From NCBI GenBank assembly GCA_963751955.1, contig CAVVWM010000011.1, positions 682,001-746,000 of the forward strand: a DNA stretch of 64,000 nucleotides. The letters are read 5' to 3'. The notes beneath the pieces were generated by a model. It was not told the DNA's origin. It made no database searches and saw only the letters and a list, made by a program, of their open reading frames with translations. Position 1 is the first letter of the stretch. Every line of letters starts with the position of its first letter. Source of the DNA: JABDIY01 sp963751955. Its GTDB lineage: Bacteria > Actinomycetota > Acidimicrobiia > Acidimicrobiales > SZUA-35. Positions 46,469 through 54,882 of this stretch are shown one piece after another. The translations under genes were made by a program, and so were the position numbers.

Positions 46469-47576
46469 CTAAATCTGGGCCCTGCGGATCTTGCCCAGCG
46501 ATGTGCGAGGGAAGCTCTCGACAAGCTCGAGCCGCGGGGAGCCCACCATGCCGGAAGTTCGGCTCGCACTGCCCTCCTGATTTCTTCCAGGGTGGGAGGA
46601 ACCGCCAGGTCAACCGGTTCGACAACCGCGGTCACCTCATGACCCCACTCGGGATGCGCTCTGCCGACCACCACAACCTCACCGACCGAAGGCAGCGACC
46701 GGATGACCGGTTCAATACGTGCCGGCCACACTTTTCACCGCCCGTCACGACCACATCGGCCATGCGGCCCGAAACACTCAAGACCCCGTCAACAATCTCT
46801 CCACCGTCGCCAGTCGGATACCAGCCCTCGGTGTCCTTGGGATCGGCACCGTCGCGATAACAGCGCAAAAGGGTCGGAGACTTCACCCAAAGCTGACCGT
46901 CGGTATCGGTGCGCAGCTCGACGCCATCAAGCGCCTTCTGGTCATAGACCACCCCGGACCCGGTCTCGGTGCTGCCGTAGGTGGCGATGACGTTGGGCGC
47001 TCTGCCCTGAGGCGGTGCAGCTCCGCCCAGCAGAATGGTGCGAAAAGCGGCAGGATCCACCTGCCTAAGCGTCCTGGTCACCAACGAAATCCGAGTGACG
47101 CCCTCTCTTCGAACTGCCTCGATCACAGCCTCGGGGTCGAAGTGATCGTGGACCGTCAATGCAGTACTTCTGAGCAGGGCGCGAGTGATCACCGATAACC
47201 CGCCGATGTGGGCCACGGGCAGGCAGCACAACCACCTATCCGATGAATCGATGTCGAGCCGTCGGGAAGTGAGATCAGCCGAAGCACGCACCGCCTCATG
47301 GCTCAGTATGACCCCCTTGGGGTGGCCGCTAGAGCCGCTGGTGGCAACGATCAACGCATCGCCGTCTTCGGTGGATCGTCCCGATCGCCGCTGGGTCCGT
47401 TCACCGTCGGGACCGATGACGGCGGTGGGTGCGAGTGTGTCGAGCACGTTGTGAAGCTCAGAGCCATCAAGGCGGTGATCGATCGGGGCGACCGCACATC
47501 CCCGATCCCACTCTGAGAGCAACGCAGCTACGAACAAGGAGTTGGCGGGCATCGCCAGCGCGGTTACACCTGCCAT
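46469..47576 (-). CDS. menE: o-Succinylbenzoate--CoA ligase, two apparent frameshifts
   Basis: Acyl-adenylate-forming ligase (about 369 aa after repair). The uninterrupted N-terminal part has the P-loop IVATSGSSGHPKGVILSHE, LPVAHIGGLSVI, ATYGSTETGSG, GWYPTGDGG and SGRMADVVVTGGEK. Two shifts follow. At 46730-46735 a missing G turns GEKVWPARIEPVIRS into another frame; at 46531-46540 a missing base is needed to reach LELVESFPRTSLGKIRRAQI, with the catalytic C-terminal Lys. With both repaired the protein is complete. Two indels in one gene leave open a real pseudogene, but no other menE is visible. The start overlaps the SRPBCC gene's end. Confidence 0.85.
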
Positions 47577-48037
47577 GAGAACCCGCTAAGAACCGTTTCG
47601 GCGTACCGCTCGGCGTAGACGGCGAGCTCGTCGGCTGCGCCGGCGATTTGACTCTCCAACACTCCCTCGAGCACCTCGGACCAAAGACCGCCGCCATAGG
47701 CCAAGCGCATCGTGACGATCGTGGGATCTCCAACTCGAGCGTGCGCTCCCAGCACCCACGAGGAGTGATTGCGATCGTCGGTTTCGCGTCGCTCGAACGT
47801 GGCCCCGTCCTCGCCAGAGTCGGCGCGCACCATTCGTAAGCGCTTTCGTCGGGCGAACGGCCCGATCTTTGCGATCAGGGTGACGGAATAGGCTGGCCCC
47901 GAGTCGCCATCAACTGGTGGAGCCGTCTCAACATGGTCGACGAGATCGAGCCAGTGCTGGTAAGTCGTCAATTCGCACAACACCCGTTGCACACTGCGGG
48001 TTTCCGCCCGGACGACGGCTTCGATCGACTTGTCCAC
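47564..48037 (-). CDS. SRPBCC/START-like small-molecule-binding protein
   Basis: 157-residue protein resembling the polyketide cyclase/dehydrase (START-like) fold. An N-terminal beta strand and helix (IEAVVRAETRSVQRVLCELTTYQHWLDLVDHV), a central antiparallel sheet, and a long C-terminal helix (VLEGVLESQIAGAADELAVYAERYAE) are in the expected order. GTG 48037 gives a normal N-terminus, with CACACT 6 bases before it. It is immediately upstream of menE on the same strand, suggesting an accessory role in handling a hydrophobic menaquinone intermediate, though this is inference only. Confidence 0.65.
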   Translation of the reverse strand: MDKSIEAVVRAETRSVQRVLCELTTYQHWLDLVDHVETAPPVDGDSGPAYSVTLIAKIGPFARRKRLRMVRADSGEDGATFERRETDDRNHSSWVLGAHARVGDPTIVTMRLAYGGGLWSEVLEGVLESQIAGAADELAVYAERYAETVLSGFSWQV

Positions 48038-48117
48038 GCCTCCAGTGTGGCGCAGATCCGATCGTGTCCTGGCAAAGGCACCAACCTCCCGGCTGAGAGG
48101 CAACGATCCAGGAGTAT

Positions 48118-48123
48118 TACGGT
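48118..48123 (+). promoter_or_regulatory. -10 element of menF (leaderless)
   Basis: TACGGT, 6 bases before GTG 48130. Confidence 0.5.
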
Positions 48124-48129
48124 GGTTGG

Positions 48130-49371
48130 GTGATCGCCACCTCACTGACGCTCGACACGATTCCAGATCTCATCGCCATCGGGTCGAGAACGGGAATCCT
48201 GTGGAGCCGGGATGGGGTGCAGTTCGCCGGACTCGGTGAGGCGGTTCGAATCGACGTTGCTGGCCTCGACAACACCAGCGATGCGATTCAGCAGCTGGCC
48301 AACATAAAGATCGATGACGCATCTACCGCATCGGGGTACGGCACCGGAGCTGTCGCCTTCGGCGCACTACCTTTTGATCGACAGGCGGCGGGGTGGCTCG
48401 TCGTACCTGAGATCGTTCTGGGGATCGCTCCCGATGGCCGCCGGTGGATCACGGTGACAGCCGCCGAGGGAGATCCGGTCGATCCTGAAGCTTCGTTGCA
48501 GCGCATCTGCGCAGCCGGATCCCGTCCGGTGCCCGAGGGTCCAGAGCCCACCAGCTTTGACCTCGTCTCCACCCTCTCGCCCGAGATATGGCGCGATGAG
48601 GTGGTTGGATTCGCACGGTCTCGTATCGCCGCCGGCGATCTGGACAAAGCGGTTCTGGCTCGAGAGCTGGTCCTTCGGACCGATCATCCCATCGACCCCG
48701 CATACGCACTCGATCGTCTCTACCGGAGCTACCAGAACGCCATCTTGTTCAGCGTCGACGGGTTCATAGGGGCTTCACCAGAGCTTCTGGTGTCCCGTAT
48801 CAACTCGATCGTACGAGCCCATCCTCTGGCTGGAACTGCGCCCCGCTCCTCCGATCCCGGCCACGACCAACGCAGCTCGGCCCGGTTGTTGGCCAGCGAC
48901 AAGGACCGTTGGGAGCATCGCATCACGATCGAGTGGTTGCTCAACACTCTGCTGCCTTTTTGCAGCTTCGTCGACGCCGAGCCGGAACCGACCATCGTCA
49001 CCCTGGCCAATGTCCATCACCTCGGCACCAGGGTGGAAGGGCGTCTGTCGTCTCCGCCGGCCAGCGCCCTGGAACTGGTAGGTGCGCTTCACCCCACCCC
49101 TGCGGTCGGAGGCCAACCCCAGGAACGGGCGCTCGAGCTGATCATGGCAATGGAGCGCATGGAACGGGGTCGGTACGCCGGGCCGGTCGGTTGGCTCGAC
49201 AGCCAGGGGAACGGCGAGTTCGCGGTCGGAATTCGCAGCGCACAGATGAACGGCACCGAGGCCAGGCTGTGGGCAGGGGTGGGAGTGGTCGCAGATTCCG
49301 ACCCCGTCGCCGAACTGAGCGAAACGCGAGCCAAGTTTCAGGCCATGCTCAGCGCCCTTTTGCGACCTTAG
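48130..49371 (+). CDS. menF: Isochorismate synthase
   Basis: 413-residue chorismate-binding enzyme opening the menaquinone branch (chorismate to isochorismate). The C-terminal domain carries AVLARELVLRTD, GASPELLVSR, HPLAGTAPR, the LVGALHPTPAVGGQP block typical of isochorismate synthases, and RYAGPVGWLDSQGNGEFAVGIRSA. The N-terminal domain is short. GTG 48130 is set by the -10 spacing. Its start is 93 bases from the divergent SRPBCC gene and it converges on menD, so both flanks are men genes. Confidence 0.92.
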   Translation: MIATSLTLDTIPDLIAIGSRTGILWSRDGVQFAGLGEAVRIDVAGLDNTSDAIQQLANIKIDDASTASGYGTGAVAFGALPFDRQAAGWLVVPEIVLGIAPDGRRWITVTAAEGDPVDPEASLQRICAAGSRPVPEGPEPTSFDLVSTLSPEIWRDEVVGFARSRIAAGDLDKAVLARELVLRTDHPIDPAYALDRLYRSYQNAILFSVDGFIGASPELLVSRINSIVRAHPLAGTAPRSSDPGHDQRSSARLLASDKDRWEHRITIEWLLNTLLPFCSFVDAEPEPTIVTLANVHHLGTRVEGRLSSPPASALELVGALHPTPAVGGQPQERALELIMAMERMERGRYAGPVGWLDSQGNGEFAVGIRSAQMNGTEARLWAGVGVVADSDPVAELSETRAKFQAMLSALLRP

Positions 49372-49386
49372 GGCAACGCCTGCGCC

Positions 49387-51048
49387 TCAGCCGCTCAGCG
49401 AGTTCCTCAAAACAAGAGTTCTCCCGCGATCGGTGCTCACGATCGCAATGCGAACACCATCAGGCTTGAGATCGGACCTACCGGCACCAGCGATGACCGG
49501 GATCCCGTGAGCGGCCGCCAGAGCAGCGATATCGGTGCCATGAGGCGTTCCGTACAGCAGTTCATAGGTGTCACGGTCGAGTAGATCGTGCTGAGGCAGC
49601 ATGCCGAAGATCCCACCTCCGTCGTTGTCGATGACCACGATCGTGAGGTTGATCGCTCGACGGCGCAAGGCCGTGAGGCTCGATTGATCGTGGAGGAAGG
49701 CAACATCGCCGATGAGGCAGACAGTTGGTACACCAGTGGCAGCAACACCAACGGCGGTCGCGATGACGCCGTCGATCCCGTTGGCCCCACGGTTGCTGTA
49801 CACGGCGATGTCGGCTCGATCCGGTCCATACCATTCCACATCCCGAACCGGCATGGAAGACGAAACGACCAGTGCTCCACCTATCGGAACTGCATCGATC
49901 GCAGCCCCAGCGGCTCCCGGTTCGGTTGTGGGATCGGCGAGTTGGTCTCGCAATCGCCCCAGAAGCTTCGCGTCGGCGTTGGACCAACGCTCCCGCCAGC
50001 CACAGAGGGGATCTACTCCTCGACGCTGCAATTCTCCGATGAGAGCATCGGCGGAACCCGACTCGGGAAGGCGGTTGTGGACAACCAGCTCAGGGTTGAT
50101 CGTTCTGGTCCACGGCTCGAAACCGGTGACTGCGTCCGGATGATCAGCAAGGGCCGCGATCCAGCGTGTGAGCACCTTGCTGGACAACGGCTCACCGAAG
50201 CGGAGCAGCCGCTCGGATTCGTTCTCGAGATCGCTGGGGTGACGCAGTAGCGGATCGTGAAAACGGATCGCGGTCCCGTTGCGCAGGCCGCTGCGATGGT
50301 CAGCGATCACCGGCCATCCGAGGATCTCGGCCAGACCGGCAAGGGCTGTGGCTGAGCTCTCCCCGCGCCCTGCCACGATGACGCCCGGTCGTGGTTGGCC
50401 GGTATCCAATATCCGGTCGACCACAGTCGAAATCTCCTCCGCGGAGGCGACGAGCGGTATGCCGACAACGGGTGGAGGTAGCGGTTCACCCAAGTCTCCC
50501 GCGCTTCCCACCAGCGGCTCCCGGAAACTCAGGTCGATCTGAACCGGTCCCGGATTCTTGGGAGTGGCCGCAGCCGCCCACGCTCGATTGGCAAGATTGC
50601 GAGCTGCGCCCGGTTCGGAGCCATCGGGCGGGCCCGGACGCAGGAAGTCTCGGACACTCTGGCGGTAGAGGTCGGTTTGATCGATGGTTTGGGGGGCGCC
50701 CACTCCCCAGAGCTCGGGGGGGCGATTGGCGGTACAGACCAGCATGGGGACACAGCTCAGGCCTGCTTCGGCGACCGCTCCATGGAAGTGAGTCGCGGCC
50801 GTCCCTGATGTGCAAAGCACCACCGCCGGGCCTCCGGTGGACAGACCCCATCCCAACGCCGCAAAACTGGCCGACCGTTCGTCGTGGAAGACCTCGAGCC
50901 GGATCTCGCTTCGGGTGGCCAGCGCCAAGGCCAACGGTGTGGAGCGAGAACCGGGCGCCACGAACGCAGCACCTAGGCCGCATCGAATCCACTGATCGAC
51001 AAGGGCCGCGGAAAATGTTGCATTGGCATCGCCGACCCGGTGGAGCAT
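49387..51048 (-). CDS. menD: SEPHCHC synthase (MenD)
   Basis: ThDP-dependent enzyme joining isochorismate and 2-oxoglutarate-derived succinic semialdehyde. The 553-residue protein has the N-terminal VAPGSRSTPLALAL, the ThDP glutamate region HDERSASFAALGWG, the central domain with VIVAGRGE, and the ThDP-Mg motif GDVAFLHDQSSLTALRRR ... IVVIDNDGGGIFGMLPQH. ATG 51048 is chosen with TACAGT 8 bases upstream. It converges on menF across 15 bases. Confidence 0.95.
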   Translation of the reverse strand: MLHRVGDANATFSAALVDQWIRCGLGAAFVAPGSRSTPLALALATRSEIRLEVFHDERSASFAALGWGLSTGGPAVVLCTSGTAATHFHGAVAEAGLSCVPMLVCTANRPPELWGVGAPQTIDQTDLYRQSVRDFLRPGPPDGSEPGAARNLANRAWAAAATPKNPGPVQIDLSFREPLVGSAGDLGEPLPPPVVGIPLVASAEEISTVVDRILDTGQPRPGVIVAGRGESSATALAGLAEILGWPVIADHRSGLRNGTAIRFHDPLLRHPSDLENESERLLRFGEPLSSKVLTRWIAALADHPDAVTGFEPWTRTINPELVVHNRLPESGSADALIGELQRRGVDPLCGWRERWSNADAKLLGRLRDQLADPTTEPGAAGAAIDAVPIGGALVVSSSMPVRDVEWYGPDRADIAVYSNRGANGIDGVIATAVGVAATGVPTVCLIGDVAFLHDQSSLTALRRRAINLTIVVIDNDGGGIFGMLPQHDLLDRDTYELLYGTPHGTDIAALAAAHGIPVIAGAGRSDLKPDGVRIAIVSTDRGRTLVLRNSLSG

Positions 51049-51056
51049 GGGACCCG

Positions 51057-51062
51057 ACTGTA
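51057..51062 (-). promoter_or_regulatory. -10 element of menD (leaderless)
   Basis: TACAGT on the minus strand, 8 bases before ATG 51048. Confidence 0.5.
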
Positions 51063-51073
51063 TGCGTTGATTT

Positions 51074-51910
51074 CTAGCGAGAGGCCAACGCTGCGATGGC
51101 CAGATCGAGATCCTCGGGGTTGGTGATCCCAATCCACTTCTCCGGTGATCGCACCACAGCAACGGTCAGCTCACCCCTGTTGATGAGATCGTTCACCATG
51201 GTGGGCAGCTGCGCTTCGGCTTTGGGTTCGTCTCGGTTGGCGGTGAGGAACTGTTCCCACTCGGACTGGAATTGGTCGAGTATCGACGGATCAAAGCACC
51301 AAAAATTCATCGAAACCGGAGTGTCTTCGTTCACCGACTGATCGCCGGCCACCAGAGACCCGTCGTCGAGCCGCTCGCACCCCTCGGTCTCGACCAAGCC
51401 GGTGAAGACATCACCCTCGATCTGCACAACTGCCCGCGTTACGGCGCCACGGGGAGGCACGGTCTTGCCGATCTCGAATGCGACATTGGCGGCACGACCG
51501 GCTGTGCTCTTGGCCAGTTCATCGAAGGCCAGATGGAACGTCTGCTCACCGTAATAGTCGTCAGCATTGATCACCGAGAAAGGGCTGTTGATAGCCACAG
51601 CGGCGCTGAGCACCGCATGGGTGGTCCCCCACGGTTTGTCGCGTGGAGGCCCGAGGTGGTCCTGGCACACGTACACGATCTCCAGGTCGGGGTGTTGTTC
51701 AGCCATGTGAGCTCGGACGTCAACTTCGATCTCGGTTCGAACGATCAGGATTATCTCACCGAACCCGGCGGCGATCGCATCGTTGATGCTGAAGTCGAGA
51801 AAGGCCTCACCCTTGGATCCCACCCGAGCGAGCTGCTTGACGCCACCGAAGCGGCTCCCGAGGCCAGCGGCCATGATCACGAGTTGAGGGCCAGAAGAAT
51901 CCGAGGTCAC
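51074..51910 (-). CDS. Sugar-1-phosphate nucleotidyltransferase-like protein
   Basis: 278-residue nucleotidyltransferase fold. The N-terminal signature VIMAAGLGSRFGG matches the GxGxR(x)K-type nucleotide loop, with the Lys in GGVKQLARVG; the metal-binding Asp pair is in VINADDYYG. The central product-site segment (SMNFWCFDPSILDQF) is normal for the NTP_transferase family. The sugar and NTP are not predictable, and no sugar pathway genes adjoin. GTG 51910 follows TACCAT with a 6-base spacer. Confidence 0.82.
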   Translation of the reverse strand: MTSDSSGPQLVIMAAGLGSRFGGVKQLARVGSKGEAFLDFSINDAIAAGFGEIILIVRTEIEVDVRAHMAEQHPDLEIVYVCQDHLGPPRDKPWGTTHAVLSAAVAINSPFSVINADDYYGEQTFHLAFDELAKSTAGRAANVAFEIGKTVPPRGAVTRAVVQIEGDVFTGLVETEGCERLDDGSLVAGDQSVNEDTPVSMNFWCFDPSILDQFQSEWEQFLTANRDEPKAEAQLPTMVNDLINRGELTVAVVRSPEKWIGITNPEDLDLAIAALASR

Positions 51911-51916
51911 GCCTTC

Positions 51917-51922
51917 ATGGTA
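51917..51922 (-). promoter_or_regulatory. -10 element of the nucleotidyltransferase gene (leaderless)
   Basis: TACCAT on the minus strand, 6 bases before GTG 51910. Confidence 0.5.
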
Positions 51923-52006
51923 GAACCCTTCGCAGGTCAACAACAGGCCTTCCACCACCGATCAACTGGGTCATCGGTCTCTTCTCTTCGCTGGTCGGCA
52001 GCTCAC

Positions 52007-52012
52007 TAGGCT
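52007..52012 (+). promoter_or_regulatory. -10 element upstream of the DMT transporter
   Basis: TAGGCT lies 6 bases before an in-frame ATC (52019), not before a normal start codon; see the related finding. Confidence 0.4.
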
Positions 52013-52081
52013 CGGCTCATCGAAGGTCTCTCCCACCACCGCCCCGAACGGTCCGTTGGACCGGTCGAGTCCGGCCTACTC

Positions 52082-52918
52082 GTGGTCGCCGTGGTGTCCA
52101 TCGCTTCGTCGGCGGTTCTGGTGGAGTATGCGCTTGCGCCAGCAGTCGCGCTTGCCTTCTGGCGATGCCTGGGCGGGGCCGTCATTCTCGCTCCCCGGGC
52201 AGCGGCTGAACCAGCGTTCCTAGCCAGCGTGAAGAGGGTCTGGTACTGGTTGGTGGCGGCCGGCATTGCGCTCGGACTTCATTTCGCCACATGGCTGGCG
52301 TCTCTGGAAATGACTTCTACCGCAGCGTCGGTGACGATCGTGTCCACCGCACCTATATTCGTGGTCGGTTGGCACTGGCTCACCGGCAGCCCGCCAGGCT
52401 CTACCACTGCGCTCGGTGTAGTCCTGGCTGTCGGAGGTGTTGCGGTACTTACTGCAGGCGACCTCGCGAACACTGACCTGTTCGACGGCGTCGACGGCGA
52501 CGGACTGGCATTGGTCGGCGCCGCGTGCATGGCTGCATATCTGCTGATCGGGGATCGCCTTCGTTCCGAGCTCCCCACTGTGATCTATGCACCAGTCGTG
52601 TACGCGGTTGCCGCAGCAACGGTGTTGCCCATCGCCCTGATCGGTGGTCGATCCTTATCGGGTTTCGACACCACCACGTGGCTGGCGATCGGCGGCATGA
52701 TCGTTGGCCCCCAGCTTGGCGGCCACACAGTTTTGAACCTGCTGCTCGGCCGGATCGGGAGCGTTCTGGTCAGCCTTGCTCTGCTGAGCGAGGCGATTGT
52801 CGCGTCGGCGCTCATGTGGCTGATCTTCGATGAGGTTCCCCCAGCCCTGGCCGTGATAGGCACACCGCTCGTGATAGTCGGGCTGGCGCTGGCTATTCGC
52901 GATACGCAGCGCGAATGA
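52082..52918 (+). CDS. EamA/DMT-family transporter
   Basis: Inner-membrane protein with ten hydrophobic segments arranged as two five-helix EamA repeats (first repeat SSAVLVEYALAPAVALAFWR, ... ; second ending SEAIVASALMWLIFDEVPPALAVIGTPLVIVGL). Family members export amino acids, sugars or metabolites; the substrate is unknown. GTG 52082 is the first conventional start and places the first helix at the N-terminus. The frame is open back to 52010, and a leaderless signal points to ATC 52019, which would add 21 residues (IEGLSHHRPERS...). Confidence 0.85.
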   Translation: MVAVVSIASSAVLVEYALAPAVALAFWRCLGGAVILAPRAAAEPAFLASVKRVWYWLVAAGIALGLHFATWLASLEMTSTAASVTIVSTAPIFVVGWHWLTGSPPGSTTALGVVLAVGGVAVLTAGDLANTDLFDGVDGDGLALVGAACMAAYLLIGDRLRSELPTVIYAPVVYAVAAATVLPIALIGGRSLSGFDTTTWLAIGGMIVGPQLGGHTVLNLLLGRIGSVLVSLALLSEAIVASALMWLIFDEVPPALAVIGTPLVIVGLALAIRDTQRE

Positions 52919-53885
52919 GTCGATCCATGATCGCAGGGGCAAGCTCACCCGTTGTCGGCGGAACCACGATCACCGACACGACCGCTGAATCATCGGCGAG
53001 CCGAAGGGCGTCGTAGAGGCCGGCAGCGAACGCTCGGTCCCCCTCCAGCACAACCGATCTTCCGTGCGTCACCGGTCGGCACGATATGACCAGCACAGAT
53101 GAATCGAGTGCCCGTATGCGCCGATTCAAGTCGGCTTCGGTGAGAATCTCGACCGGTGCATCGGGAGCGTAATGACTGAGGACCATTCCCGGAGCCAGGA
53201 CCGGCCCTGTGGTTCGATCGGTGACCGTGGCTCCCGAAGCGGTGGCGATCTGGTCGTCGGTGATCGCTCCCCGCCGAAGCAGCCCGACCGAGCCATCTTC
53301 GTCAACCTCGACGATGGTGCTCTCAACCCCAACGCTGCTGGGTCCGGCGTCGAGCACGGCCTCGATGAGTCCGTCGAGATCATCGAGTACATGCCGAGCA
53401 CTCGTCGGGCTCACGTGCCCGTAGCGATTGGCTGACGGGGCCGCAACGCCCCTACCGAAACGGTGCAGAATCTCAGCGGCGACCGGATGGTCGGGACTGC
53501 GAAGACCCACAGTGAGAAGACCACCGGTGACCACGAGCGGCAGTGCCTCGGACTTGGGGACCACCATCGTGAATGGGCCGGGCCAGAAGGCTTCGGCCAG
53601 ACGGGCGGCGGTGATCGACCACACCGACGCATACCGATCGGCCCAGCCGGGCAAGACGTGCACGATGAGCGGCTGATCCGCCGGTCGACCCTTCGCAGTG
53701 AAGATCCTGCGGACGGCACGGTCGTTCTCTGCATCGGCCGCGAGGCCGTAGACGGTTTCGGTGGGAAGGCCGAGCAATCCTCCCTCGGCAAGGACCGCCA
53801 CAGCCCGGGCGATTCCGGCGTCGGTCGTGGAGAGCAGTTCGGTACTAACGGGCGATTCCGCCACCGAGCACCCGATCGTCGTCAT
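52893..53885 (-). CDS. L-threonylcarbamoyladenylate synthase (Sua5 type)
   Basis: Makes threonylcarbamoyl-AMP for the t6A modification of ANN-decoding tRNAs. The 330-residue protein has the YrdC core (GGLLGLPTETVYGLAADA, FTAKGRPADQPLIVHV, WPGPFTMVV, APSANRYGHVSPTSA, STIVEV) followed by a linker and a Sua5 C-terminal domain from about residue 225. This identifies the long Sua5 form rather than the short TsaC. It overlaps mnmA by 41 bases (20 if GTG 53864 is used), linking two tRNA-modification genes. Confidence 0.92.
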   Translation of the reverse strand: MTTIGCSVAESPVSTELLSTTDAGIARAVAVLAEGGLLGLPTETVYGLAADAENDRAVRRIFTAKGRPADQPLIVHVLPGWADRYASVWSITAARLAEAFWPGPFTMVVPKSEALPLVVTGGLLTVGLRSPDHPVAAEILHRFGRGVAAPSANRYGHVSPTSARHVLDDLDGLIEAVLDAGPSSVGVESTIVEVDEDGSVGLLRRGAITDDQIATASGATVTDRTTGPVLAPGMVLSHYAPDAPVEILTEADLNRRIRALDSSVLVISCRPVTHGRSVVLEGDRAFAAGLYDALRLADDSAVVSVIVVPPTTGELAPAIMDRLIRAAYRE

Positions 53886-54882
53886 AGAACACTACGGATT
53901 GGCCGGGGGCGACCGCAGTCTGAGGCTCATCCCAGCGAAGAGTTCCACCGTCTCCCTCGATCGTGAGCACACCGGCGGCCGTGTGGCCATGGGCCGAGTA
54001 CTGGGCCTCTACCGGGCCTTCAACCGGACCGATCGCCCAAGCCAACCGGCCCAGCTCCACCGAATCACGAAGACTTCCGACTCGATCGCCCAGCGTCACG
54101 GTGTTGGTGGTGCGGTCGATCGCTGTGACGTACTTTCTTCCAGGATTGCCCCCGACATCCAGCCCCCGGCGTTGCCCTACGGTGACAAGCTCGACCGCCG
54201 ACACCGATCCGACTTCGGCACCGGTCTCGTTGACCACCTTTGCAGGCGTCAGGGGAATCCGATCACCTAGGAACACCTGACGGCCGCCTTTGGAGTGAAT
54301 GAAACACACGTCCTGGGAATCCGGTTTGCCGGCGGTGACCAACCCTCGGTCTTCGGCGATGGCTCGAACGTGTTTCTTGGTCATCGACCCCACGGGAAGC
54401 AGAAGCCGCCGGAGCTGGTGTTGACCGAGCATGTGAAGCACGTAGCTCTGATCCTTGGCGGCGTCGGCGCCGCGGATCAAGAAAGACTGATCGTCGACAT
54501 CGGTGATTGCGGCATGATGACCGGTGGCGATGAGATCGAAGCCCAACAGATCTGCTCTATCGAGCAGCTTCTCGAACTTGATGTGCCGATTGCATTCGAT
54601 ACACGGATTCGGGTTCAAACCTGCTGCGTAGTCGGCGACATACCGGTCGACCACAAACTCGTCGAATTCGTTCCCGAGGTTGAAAACGTGATGATCGATG
54701 CCGAGCGCAGTGGCCACCCAGCGAGCATCATCCACATCGCTGACCGAGCAGCAGCCACTGTCGCTCTCCCCGCCCCACAGCTTCAACGTCACACCGGTCA
54801 CGTTGTGACCTGCATCCACGAGCAGCGCCGCCGCCACCGACGAGTCGACCCCGCCGGACATCGCCACGAGGACATCAGCCAT
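53845..54882 (-). CDS. mnmA: tRNA-specific 2-thiouridylase MnmA
   Basis: Introduces s2U34 into Lys, Glu and Gln tRNAs using sulfur relayed from a cysteine desulfurase. The 345-residue protein has the P-loop AMSGGVDSSVAAALL, the first catalytic Cys in NPCIECN, the second in DSQDVCF, the GHHAAI segment and the C-terminal beta-barrel domain. ATG 54882 overlaps the cysteine desulfurase stop by 8 bases, so sulfur donor and acceptor are translated together. Confidence 0.95.
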   Translation of the reverse strand: MADVLVAMSGGVDSSVAAALLVDAGHNVTGVTLKLWGGESDSGCCSVSDVDDARWVATALGIDHHVFNLGNEFDEFVVDRYVADYAAGLNPNPCIECNRHIKFEKLLDRADLLGFDLIATGHHAAITDVDDQSFLIRGADAAKDQSYVLHMLGQHQLRRLLLPVGSMTKKHVRAIAEDRGLVTAGKPDSQDVCFIHSKGGRQVFLGDRIPLTPAKVVNETGAEVGSVSAVELVTVGQRRGLDVGGNPGRKYVTAIDRTTNTVTLGDRVGSLRDSVELGRLAWAIGPVEGPVEAQYSAHGHTAAGVLTIEGDGGTLRWDEPQTAVAPGQSVVFYDDDRVLGGGIAR

